Below, piece after piece: positions 1 to 5,671 of a stretch of 7,130 bases of DNA (its first letter is position 1; the number at the start of each line of letters is the position of its first letter). Origin of the DNA: an uncultured Legionellaceae bacterium (GTDB lineage: Bacteria; Pseudomonadota; Gammaproteobacteria; Legionellales; Legionellaceae); the NCBI GenBank assembly GCA_903887975.1, contig CAISSD010000256.1, positions 1-7,130 on the forward strand, read 5' to 3'. The notes beneath the pieces were generated by a model. That model was given only the letters and a program-made list of their open reading frames with translations. It had not been told where the DNA came from and did not search any database. A program made the position numbers and the translations under genes.

Positions 1-211
1 ACATGTTTTCTGATTCGGCATGAGCATGAATGATGTCTTTGGCGATGGAGACGTTGGCCTCAACGATGTGTTTTAAGTGCTCGACATGAAATGTCACATG
101 AATATGGGTGATGTGCTCGAAATGATGGATTAATTTTTGCAGTTTTTCTTCGGTAAAGGATTTTAATGCAGGAGTAACTTGTATTTGATGACCGGTGAAT
201 GAGATGTTCAT
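1..211 (-). CDS. hpf: Ribosome hibernation promoting factor HPF/RaiA family, N-terminal 70 residues (runs off left edge)
   Basis: The reverse-strand frame begins MNISFTGHQIQVTPALKSF and continues through about 70 residues with no stop before the window edge. It matches the start of the HPF/YhbH/RaiA fold: a first beta strand ending in a TG(N/H)-like turn, 'TPALKSFTEEKLQKL', a helix, then strands with 'HVTFHVE', 'VEANVSI' and 'IIHAHAES'. In the family this small protein binds the decoding region of the 30S subunit in stationary phase and drives inactive 70S or 100S formation. The start at 209-211 is supported by an AAGGAG ribosome site (reverse complement of 218-223) at good spacing. The gene lies downstream of rpmB-rpmG on the same strand. 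Whether it is the short (about 95 aa) or long (about 180 aa) type cannot be told because the C-terminus is missing. Confidence 0.9.
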   Translation of the reverse strand, partial: MNISFTGHQIQVTPALKSFTEEKLQKLIHHFEHITHIHVTFHVEHLKHIVEANVSIAKDIIHAHAESENM

Positions 212-224
212 GAATATCTCCTTG

Positions 225-264
225 AAATGAATTACACTCGTTCTATTTTAAGTGTAATTCATTT
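225..264. repeat. Perfect 14-bp inverted repeat with 12-nt spacer before hpf
   Basis: The left arm at 225-238 (AAATGAATTACACT) is the exact reverse complement of the right arm at 251-264, with a 12-nt AT-rich spacer. The repeat lies between the end of rpmG and the hpf ribosome binding site, which starts 1 nt beyond the left arm in hpf sense. In the hpf direction no T-run follows the second arm, so it does not look like an intrinsic terminator. It could be a leader hairpin next to the Shine-Dalgarno, an operator dyad, or an RNA stability element. The arms are AT-rich but too long and exact to be a casual match. Confidence 0.75.
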
Positions 265-278
265 GCAGAGATTGTCCA
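251..278 (-). promoter_or_regulatory. Possible sigma70-type promoter for hpf
   Basis: On the reverse strand TGGACA (273-278; 5 of 6 matches to TTGACA) is followed after 16 nt by TACACT (251-256; 4 of 6 matches to TATAAT). The -10 hexamer would fall inside the arm of the inverted repeat nearest rpmG, which would let a protein bound to the dyad affect initiation. The match is moderate, and hpf could equally be read through from rpmB-rpmG. Confidence 0.35.
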
Positions 279-288
279 GTAAATAAGC

Positions 289-447
289 TTACTTGATTTT
301 TGCTTCGTCGTATTCTACATGTTGACGAATGTAGGGATCATACATTTTTAATTTTAATTTACCGGTTACATTGCGCGGATTTTTGGTGGTCGTTCTGAAA
401 TGAGCCGATTTGCTTGATTTCATACGAATCTTAATGGTGACTGCCAC
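289..447 (-). CDS. rpmG: Large ribosomal subunit protein bL33
   Basis: This 52-residue basic protein has the bL33 pattern: 'AVTIKIRMKSS', 'SAHFRTTTKNPRNVTGKLKLKMYDP' and the terminal 'RQHVEYDEAKIK', very close to the end of E. coli L33. It is a component of the 50S subunit near the E site. It lacks the paired CxxC cysteines of the zinc-binding form, so it is the C-minus, zinc-independent type. The start appears to be GTG at 445-447, preceded by GAGAGG (reverse complement of 453-458) 5 nt upstream; no in-frame ATG gives a full-length protein. It follows rpmB after 28 nt and is almost certainly co-transcribed with it, the usual arrangement in proteobacteria. Confidence 0.95.
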   Translation of the reverse strand: MAVTIKIRMKSSKSAHFRTTTKNPRNVTGKLKLKMYDPYIRQHVEYDEAKIK

Positions 448-475
448 GATAGCCTCTCTTGTTTAATGAGTGTTG

Positions 476-712
476 TTAAATTTTTTCGCCTTTGGCTCTT
501 AATCGGTCTAAAACCGTTTTAATCCCCAATTTATCAATAATGCGCATGGCTTTGGTGGTGAGTCGTAAAGACACAAAGCGGTTTTCTTCTTCCACCCAAA
601 AACGATGATTTTGCAGATTGGGAAGGAAACGTCTGCGGGTTTTGTTGTTGGCGTGCGATACGTTATTACCACTAATGGGTCGCTTGCCGGTGACTTGGCA
701 TACTTTTGACAT
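476..712 (-). CDS. rpmB: Large ribosomal subunit protein bL28
   Basis: The 78-residue product matches bL28 along its whole length and has the usual family length. It starts MSKVCQVTGKRP, then has 'GNNVSHANNKTRRRFLPNLQNHRFW' and the C-terminal 'VSLRLTTKAMRIIDKLGIKTVLDRLRAKGEKI'. It is a 50S subunit protein. The ATG at 710-712 is preceded by GGAG (reverse complement of 719-722) at 6 nt. It is the first gene of the rpmB-rpmG unit and is transcribed away from hflK, from a promoter in the shared 147-bp gap. Nothing in it is unusual. Confidence 0.97.
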   Translation of the reverse strand: MSKVCQVTGKRPISGNNVSHANNKTRRRFLPNLQNHRFWVEEENRFVSLRLTTKAMRIIDKLGIKTVLDRLRAKGEKI

Positions 713-763
713 GTTGAACTCCGAATAGGCCCTAAAGCGAAAAATAAAAAATACAGGGTGTGT

Positions 764-792
764 TTTATATCAAAAATTGATTCAAGATGCAA
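764..792 (-). promoter_or_regulatory. Sigma70-type promoter for rpmB-rpmG
   Basis: The reverse strand carries TTGCAT (787-792), a 17-nt spacer and TATAAA (764-769; 5 of 6 matches to TATAAT). The -35 is weak but the spacing is ideal. A start near 757 would give a leader of about 45 nt before the rpmB ATG. Confidence 0.6.
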
Positions 793-799
793 ATGGAAC

Positions 800-828
800 T
801 TGCGAAAAGCCTCAATTACCCATAAAAT
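800..828 (+). promoter_or_regulatory. Sigma70-type promoter for the hflK-hflC-purA operon
   Basis: TTGCGA (800-805; 4 of 6 matches to TTGACA), a 17-nt spacer and TAAAAT (823-828; 5 of 6 matches to TATAAT) lie upstream of hflK. Transcription would begin near 835, leaving a leader of about 25 nt with GGGG (850-853) as ribosome site. Its -35 box is only 7 bp from the -35 box of the opposite rpmB promoter. Confidence 0.6.
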
Positions 829-859
829 CAAGGCATTCTTTTGATGGCAGGGGTAGCGA

Positions 860-2017
860 ATGGGCTGGAATGAGCCGGGCGATAAAGATCCATGGGGTAA
901 TCGAAAACAACCACCTGATCTTGATGAAGCACTTAAAACACTAATGAAGCGATTTCAAGGCTTGATGAAAGGTCGTACGAAGGCTTCTTCTAAAAAGAAC
1001 GTTAAGAATCCATTAAATACTTCTTTACCACCAGGATTACTGATGGCATCACTTGTCGGTGTTGTTTTTTTCTTGTGGATTTTGTCAGGTATTTTTATTG
1101 TCGACCCAGCTGAACAAGCAGTCATTCTTCGTTTTGGCCGCTATATTAAAACGGTTGGCGCTGGTCCGCATTGGATTCCGCGTTTTATTGACACCAAAAT
1201 TTTGGTGAATGTCGATAGGGTTTCCGACTACTCTTACACGGCACAAATGTTGACCAAAGATGAAAATTTGGTATCGGTGGCCGTCGCCGTGCAATACAAA
1301 ATTAGTGATTTAGAGGATTACTTGTTTACGGTTGCCGCACCACTTGAAAGTTTACAACAAGCCACATCAAGTGCGTTGCGCCAAGTTGTTGGGCAAACCA
1401 CCCTGGATCAATTAATCACCGAAGGGCGAGAAGCTTGGGGTAGTAGTGTGCAAGAAACCTTGATTCGCATCTTGGCCAGCTATAAAACGGGGATTATGAT
1501 TGTGAATGTGTCACCACAGCCAGCACGAGCGCCTGAAAATGTTCAAGCAGCATTTGATGATGCCATCAAGGCACAAGAAGATGAAAAACGCTTCAAAGAA
1601 CAAGCACGCGCCTATGAAGCCCGCGTGGTTCCCATTGCCGAGGGTAATGCGAAGCGGATCACTGCTGAGGCAAAAGCCGATGCCACCCAGGTGGTTCTTC
1701 GAGCCAAAGGTGATGTGGCTGAATTTTTGTCGTTATTGCCCATCTATACGCATGCGCCTTGGGTGACTGGTCAGAGGATGTATTTTGATGCCATGCAACG
1801 CGTCTTCACCAACAGCCGAACCGTTATTTTGGACGGTCGTTCGGGTAACATGGTTTATGTACCTTTGGATAAGCTTTTGAGTGCAGATGGCGGGGTATCT
1901 CGAGCGAAAGCAAAGTCAACGCCACATCCTTTATCTTTGAACCAGGCGGCATCGGATCTTTTTGAAGGCCGTACCACCAGTCGACCCACTGAAAATTTAG
2001 GGAGTAACCCATCATGA
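860..2017 (+). CDS. hflK: FtsH protease regulator HflK (SPFH/band 7 membrane protein)
   Basis: HflK pairs with HflC to form a large membrane assembly around the FtsH protease and modulates its access to membrane substrates. The 385-residue product begins with the diagnostic 'GWNEPGDKDPWG' and 'PPDLDEALKTLMKRFQGL'. A single membrane helix follows at about residues 60-82, then the SPFH/band 7 domain ('VDPAEQAVILRFGRY', about 81-260). Next come a charged coiled-coil stretch (about 235-285) and a C-terminal part containing 'RMYFDAMQRVFTNSRTVILDG'. It is somewhat shorter than E. coli HflK (about 419 aa), mainly because the Gly-rich N-terminus is reduced. The ATG at 860 has a GGGG ribosome site 6 nt upstream. 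The last 4 bases overlap the start of hflC, consistent with translational coupling of the two subunits. Confidence 0.96.
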   Translation: MGWNEPGDKDPWGNRKQPPDLDEALKTLMKRFQGLMKGRTKASSKKNVKNPLNTSLPPGLLMASLVGVVFFLWILSGIFIVDPAEQAVILRFGRYIKTVGAGPHWIPRFIDTKILVNVDRVSDYSYTAQMLTKDENLVSVAVAVQYKISDLEDYLFTVAAPLESLQQATSSALRQVVGQTTLDQLITEGREAWGSSVQETLIRILASYKTGIMIVNVSPQPARAPENVQAAFDDAIKAQEDEKRFKEQARAYEARVVPIAEGNAKRITAEAKADATQVVLRAKGDVAEFLSLLPIYTHAPWVTGQRMYFDAMQRVFTNSRTVILDGRSGNMVYVPLDKLLSADGGVSRAKAKSTPHPLSLNQAASDLFEGRTTSRPTENLGSNPS

Positions 2018-2913
2018 AACCAACATTCACCATAATGGGTCTGGCTTTGGCTGTGATTTTTCTTGTGTTGATGAGTAGCCTTTTTACCATTTCTGAAGGC
2101 AAGCATGGCATTGTTTTGCGTCTTGGGCGTTTGGTTGTGGATAAAAAAACGCATCACGTTTTGATATTATCACCAGGGTTGCATTTTAAAACACCATTTG
2201 TGGATACCGTGCGTATTTTTGATACCCGCATTCAAACCGTGGACATCAAATCATCGCGTATTGTGACCAAAGAGAAAAAAGATGTGATGGTGGATTATTA
2301 TGTTAAATGGCAAATCAACGATTTGGCGCAGTATTTTAAAGCAACGGGTGGGATGCAACTCAAAGCCGAAACATTATTAGAGCAGCAACTCAATACATCC
2401 CTTAGGGCGCAATTTGGACGTCGTATGATTGCTGATGTGGTGTCGGGAGGGCGTGATGATGTGATGGCCTTGCTTCGTGATAAAGCCGAGGAACAAGCCA
2501 GTGGCTTGGGGATTCATGTGGTGGATGTGCGAATTAAAGGCATTGAACTACCAGCCAACACCAGTAATGCCATTTATCAGCGCATGCGCGCAGACATGCA
2601 AAAAATTGCCAATCGACACCGGGCTGATGGACATGCCGAAGCTGAGGCCATACAAGCCAATGCTGATGCTGCTGTAACAGTACTTTTGGCTGAAGCTCGC
2701 AGTGCTGGCGCATCCATTCGCGCTGAAGGGGAGGCAAAGGCTGCCGAGATTTATGCCGAGGCTTATGGAAAAAACAAAGATTTTTTTGCATTGTATCGTA
2801 GTCTCAAAGCCTACGAGCAAAGTTTTAGCCATAAAGATGATGTTTTGGTTTTGAGTCCAGACAGCGTATTTTTTGATTATTTTAAACATGGCGTAACTGC
2901 CGCTAAGAGTTGA
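2014..2913 (+). CDS. hflC: FtsH protease regulator HflC (SPFH/band 7 membrane protein)
   Basis: This is the partner of HflK in the inner-membrane complex that controls FtsH. The 299-residue product has an N-terminal membrane helix at about residues 5-25. The SPFH domain starts at 'ISEGKHGIVLRLGRL' (about 26-40) and continues through 'SPGLHFKTPFVDTVRIFDTRIQTVD'. A long Ala/Glu-rich helical stretch (about 195-250) follows, then a typical 'LYRSLKAYEQSF' and 'LVLSPDSVFFDYF' end. The ATG (2014-2016) overlaps the hflK stop as ATGA and has AGGGAG at 1999-2004. In E. coli hflC is followed by yjeT before purA; here purA starts only 4 bp after the hflC stop. The protein is a little shorter than E. coli HflC (about 334 aa). 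Confidence 0.96.
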   Translation: MKPTFTIMGLALAVIFLVLMSSLFTISEGKHGIVLRLGRLVVDKKTHHVLILSPGLHFKTPFVDTVRIFDTRIQTVDIKSSRIVTKEKKDVMVDYYVKWQINDLAQYFKATGGMQLKAETLLEQQLNTSLRAQFGRRMIADVVSGGRDDVMALLRDKAEEQASGLGIHVVDVRIKGIELPANTSNAIYQRMRADMQKIANRHRADGHAEAEAIQANADAAVTVLLAEARSAGASIRAEGEAKAAEIYAEAYGKNKDFFALYRSLKAYEQSFSHKDDVLVLSPDSVFFDYFKHGVTAAKS

Positions 2914-2917
2914 TGTG

Positions 2918-4213
2918 ATGATGGGTAAAAATGTTGTAATTTTGGGAATGCAGTGGGGTGATGAGGGCAAGGGCAAAATTGTTGATCTCATTACGGATAA
3001 AGTTTCGGCCGTGGTGCGATACCAAGGTGGGCATAATGCGGGACATACGCTAAAAATTAATGGTGAAAAAACCATTTTACGCTTGCTGCCATCGGGTATG
3101 CTAAGACCCCATGTACAATGTTACATTGGCAATGGGGTTGTGGTATCACCCCAAGATTTATTGGCTGAGATTGATGCCTTAGAGCAAAAAAATATTGATG
3201 TACAATCAAGGCTTCGCATTAGTCCCGCTTGTGCGTTGATTTTGCCGTCTCATATTGCTTTGGATAAAGCACGAGAAATTCATAAAGGTGCGTCCGCTAT
3301 AGGCACAACAGGTCGTGGCATTGGGCCAGCTTATGAAGACAAAATTGCCAGACGCGCACTTCGTTTGGATGATTTGCGACACGAATCTCGCTGGATGGAA
3401 AAAATCACGAATCTTTTGGACTACCATAATTTTTTATTGGCAAATTATTACAAGCAACCCATCATCGCATTAGAACCCTTGTTGGGGGATATGAAACTTT
3501 GGGCCGAGCGATTAAAACCCATGATACAGGATGTTGTGGCCTGTTTACACCAACACCGAGCGCGTGGTGAGTCGATTTTGTTTGAAGGCGCACAAGGAGT
3601 CTGGTTGGATGTTGATCATGGAACCTACCCTTATGTGACCTCATCGAATACCTGTGTGGGTAGTGTGACCAATGGCGCTGGTTTTGGGCCTTGTTATCTT
3701 GATGATGTGATTGGCATCACCAAAGCATACACCACGCGTGTTGGGGGCGGACCGTTTCCAACAGAATTATGTGATGACATTGGCAAAGGCTTGGCTTCAC
3801 GTGGCAACGAGTTTGGTTCGGTCACTGGTCGACCACGGCGTTGTGGTTGGTTGGATGCGGTGATGTTAAAGCGCTCGGTTGAGCTTAATAGTGTCACTGG
3901 TTTGTGTGTGACCAAGCTCGATGTTTTGGATGGTATGGATGCGCTTTGTATTGCAACCGGTTATCGGGATGAATCGGGCGGGATAACCACGCTACCGCCT
4001 TCATCGGCAGAAGATATTGCCAAGATGGAACCCGTTTATGAAACGCTACCAGGCTGGTCTGGAACGACTGAAAATATTCGGTCCTGGGATGCACTACCCG
4101 AGGGCGCTAAAGAGTACATCAAACGTATAGAGACCTTGCTGGGTATTCCGGTGGTGATGGTGTCAACGGGGGCTGAGCGTGATGCCACTGTGATTCTAAA
4201 ACCAGTGTTTTAA
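2918..4213 (+). CDS. purA: Adenylosuccinate synthetase PurA
   Basis: PurA joins IMP and aspartate using GTP to give adenylosuccinate, the first committed step to AMP, in the cytoplasm. The family signatures are all present: 'QWGDEGKGK' near residues 12-20 with the catalytic Asp, 'YQGGHNAGHT' with the catalytic His, 'GTTGRGIGPAYEDK' (about 129-142), 'FEGAQG' and 'DHGTYPYVTSSNT' (about 222-245), 'RVGGGPFPTEL', 'GNEFGSVTGRPRRCGWLD' and 'TKLDVLDG'. The length (431 aa from this start) equals that of the E. coli enzyme within a residue. Three in-frame starts are adjacent: GTG 2915, ATG 2918 and ATG 2921. ATG 2918 is chosen because TAAGAG at 2904-2909 lies 8 nt before it; ATG 2921 would give the usual MGxNVV beginning and is equally credible. 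The gene is tightly linked to hflKC. It looks complete and functional. Confidence 0.97.
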   Translation: MMGKNVVILGMQWGDEGKGKIVDLITDKVSAVVRYQGGHNAGHTLKINGEKTILRLLPSGMLRPHVQCYIGNGVVVSPQDLLAEIDALEQKNIDVQSRLRISPACALILPSHIALDKAREIHKGASAIGTTGRGIGPAYEDKIARRALRLDDLRHESRWMEKITNLLDYHNFLLANYYKQPIIALEPLLGDMKLWAERLKPMIQDVVACLHQHRARGESILFEGAQGVWLDVDHGTYPYVTSSNTCVGSVTNGAGFGPCYLDDVIGITKAYTTRVGGGPFPTELCDDIGKGLASRGNEFGSVTGRPRRCGWLDAVMLKRSVELNSVTGLCVTKLDVLDGMDALCIATGYRDESGGITTLPPSSAEDIAKMEPVYETLPGWSGTTENIRSWDALPEGAKEYIKRIETLLGIPVVMVSTGAERDATVILKPVF

Positions 4214-4222
4214 GGAACCTTG

Positions 4223-4690
4223 ATGAAAAAAATGCTTCATCGAGTGCTGGTGTTGTCGCTTATTTGCGTCATCTCCAGCACTGTTTATGCGGGTGATTTG
4301 GTTAAATTTTACATGCAGCAAGATGTATTAAAATATGTGAATAAATATCGCGCAACCAAAGGTTTGAAAGCCCTCAAGTTCAACGAATACGCCAACATTG
4401 AAGCCGAAAAGCACAGTCGTGCCATGGCAGCGCACAAGGTGCCTTTTGGTCATCATGGATTTTCTAATCGATTTTCACGATTGCGTCATGAAGTTAAAGA
4501 TGTTCGAGGTGGCGCTGAGAATGTTGCTTTTAATTACAAAACCCCAAAAATTGTGGTGGAAAATTGGATTAAGAGCCCTGGGCATCGAAAAAATATTCTG
4601 GGTGATTACAACCTAACCGGGATTGGTTTAGCCCGAGATAAGCAGGGCAGACTTTATTACACACAGATGTTTTTGAAGACCAAATATTGA
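4223..4690 (+). CDS. Exported CAP/SCP-domain (YkwD-like) protein
   Basis: The 155-residue product starts with a clear Sec signal peptide: MKKMLHR, then a hydrophobic stretch, with likely cleavage after 'VYA' at residue 23. The rest is a single bacterial CAP domain of the YkwD type. It shows 'VLKYVNKYRATKGLKALKFN' (about 35-54), 'AEKHSRAMA' (61-69), 'FGHHGFSNR' (75-83), 'GGAENVAFNY' (96-105), 'WIKSPGHRKNIL' (115-126) and 'TGIGLARDKQGRLYYTQMF' (132-150). The His and Glu residues that line the CAP cavity appear kept (candidates H64, E99, H121). The GENxA block reads GAENVA here. It is therefore a periplasmic or secreted protein; the biochemical role of bacterial CAP domains is poorly defined. 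ATG 4223 is taken rather than TTG 4220; AAGGAA (4212-4217) overlaps the purA stop, and the 9-bp gap suggests co-transcription with purA. Confidence 0.88.
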   Translation: MKKMLHRVLVLSLICVISSTVYAGDLVKFYMQQDVLKYVNKYRATKGLKALKFNEYANIEAEKHSRAMAAHKVPFGHHGFSNRFSRLRHEVKDVRGGAENVAFNYKTPKIVVENWIKSPGHRKNILGDYNLTGIGLARDKQGRLYYTQMFLKTKY

Positions 4691-4697
4691 TATTTTT

Positions 4698-4726
4698 TGG
4701 ATAAAAAGCATTTTTTAGCTTATAAT
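4698..4726 (+). promoter_or_regulatory. Promoter for the first Fic-like gene
   Basis: A perfect TATAAT lies at 4721-4726, with TGGATA (4698-4703, 4 of 6 matches) 17 nt upstream; TTGGAT at 4697 with an 18-nt spacer is an alternative. The predicted transcription start is near 4733, so translation from the TTG at 4697 would be impossible from this promoter. This favours ATG 4757 as the start of the next gene. Confidence 0.55.
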
Positions 4727-4756
4727 AGCTTTATTATTGAAAACCATGGCTTTATT

Positions 4757-5575
4757 ATGTCCTTGTTTGATTTGGCGGTAGGCTATAATCTCTTAATCAG
4801 AACCAACGATAAAAAAATACCCATAGAAGGCATTCAACTGTTCAAGAAATCTCATTACGAACAGAATTTTTCTGGAATGATTTCCGAGTATCAGTTGAAA
4901 TTGGAGCAGATCAACGCCTCAAAACTCGAAATCATTTGTGATTTGGCGAAAAACATTGTTAATGCACAGTATTTTTGTGATGGCAATCATCGAACTGCTT
5001 TACTTTTGTGTTATAATTTAGTGTTGTTTCATTGTCATCAATACCCAAGAATTCAACCCATGTGGCTTTATGCCGCCATTGATTTTGAATACTTAAAATC
5101 AATGCATGCGCTTGACTCAGAAAAAGGATTATTTTTTTCCTCTAATGGCATACACACCGCTATTGAATCCCGAGCAATGAATAACATCACTCATGGCGAA
5201 TCAAAAGATGTCATGATGAATCGATTGATTGATGCCGTGAAGGAAATGCCAGCGCAGATTGAACATTTAGCCAAACAATTCAATGCCAATCAAAGAACGG
5301 CAAGTGAAAAAGCGCAAACCAAATTATTTCGACAATTTGCAGGCTTTAGACCAACCATGTGCCATTCCACCGCAGTTGATAACAAGAGTTATCTTGATTT
5401 TTTGACAAAAAAACAATTAATAACGGACGGGTTTAATCCCAACTTGGATTTGCATCGACCCTCAATCAAGTTGTTTTCCATGTTTTCAAACACCACAGAT
5501 GTATCAAAAAGCGCATCAAGCAATGAATCAACTGAATTTGATGATCCAATCCCCTCCAATAAGCTTGACAAATAA
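4757..5575 (+). CDS. Fic/Doc-like protein with altered catalytic motif (paralogue 1)
   Basis: The product has 272 residues. Its centre, 'NIVNAQYFCDGNHRTALLLCY' (about 67-86), resembles the Fic/Doc active-site loop HxFx(D/E)GN(G/K)R and the helix after it. The usual catalytic His is Gln71, and the residue before Arg is His78. Fic enzymes transfer AMP or other phosphate-containing groups to proteins and Doc phosphorylates EF-Tu; with Gln in place of His, classical catalysis is doubtful. Downstream lie 'LYAAIDFEYLK' (about 104-114), a helical region, and 'KLFRQFAGFRPTMCHST' (about 189-205). The final 30 residues are rich in Ser, Asn and Asp. There is no signal peptide or membrane segment. ATG 4757 is chosen because a promoter with a perfect -10 covers the alternative TTG 4697; the ribosome site is weak. 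No small antitoxin gene adjoins it. The sequence looks more AT-rich than purA, as expected for accessory DNA. It is a clear paralogue of the next gene. Confidence 0.7.
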   Translation: MSLFDLAVGYNLLIRTNDKKIPIEGIQLFKKSHYEQNFSGMISEYQLKLEQINASKLEIICDLAKNIVNAQYFCDGNHRTALLLCYNLVLFHCHQYPRIQPMWLYAAIDFEYLKSMHALDSEKGLFFSSNGIHTAIESRAMNNITHGESKDVMMNRLIDAVKEMPAQIEHLAKQFNANQRTASEKAQTKLFRQFAGFRPTMCHSTAVDNKSYLDFLTKKQLITDGFNPNLDLHRPSIKLFSMFSNTTDVSKSASSNESTEFDDPIPSNKLDK

Positions 5576-5630
5576 TTGTCGATATAGAAAAAAATTAATC
5601 ATTTGTTACGTATTTCTTGTTAAAATAATC

Positions 5631-5636
5631 TATACT
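5631..5636 (+). promoter_or_regulatory. Possible -10 box for the second Fic-like gene
   Basis: TATACT (5 of 6 matches to TATAAT) lies 35 nt before the start codon of the second paralogue in a very AT-rich 96-bp gap. No good -35 is seen at 16-18 nt; TTGTTA at 5603-5608 is too far at 22 nt. An activator-dependent promoter would fit, or the gene is also read from the upstream promoter. Confidence 0.35.
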
Positions 5637-5671
5637 GAATGTGTAAAAGTGATTTAAATGAGGGATGAACC

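Noticed and set aside
508..831. Open frame of 107 codons on the minus strand overlapping rpmB in another frame
   Set aside because: It covers rpmB and its promoter region; L28 is unmistakable in the competing frame.
1506..1766. Plus-strand open frame inside hflK
   Set aside because: It lies in another frame of a clearly coding hflK region, with Met/Lys/His-rich composition typical of a shadow frame.
2548..3075. Open frame of 175 codons on the minus strand across hflC and purA
   Set aside because: It is antisense to two certain genes, and its Cys/Ser/Pro-rich composition is that of a shadow frame. It has no recognisable motif.
5567..5580. Short hairpin GACAA-ATAA-TTGTC over the stop codon of the first Fic-like gene as a terminator
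   Set aside because: The stem is only 5 bp, AT-rich, and followed by an A-run rather than a T-run; it would not terminate in the plus direction.
5565..5588. Perfect TTGACA (5565-5570) as a -35 box for the second Fic-like gene
   Set aside because: The only nearby -10-like hexamer (TATAGA, 5583-5588) is 12 nt away, too close for sigma70, and TATACT at 5631 is much too far.
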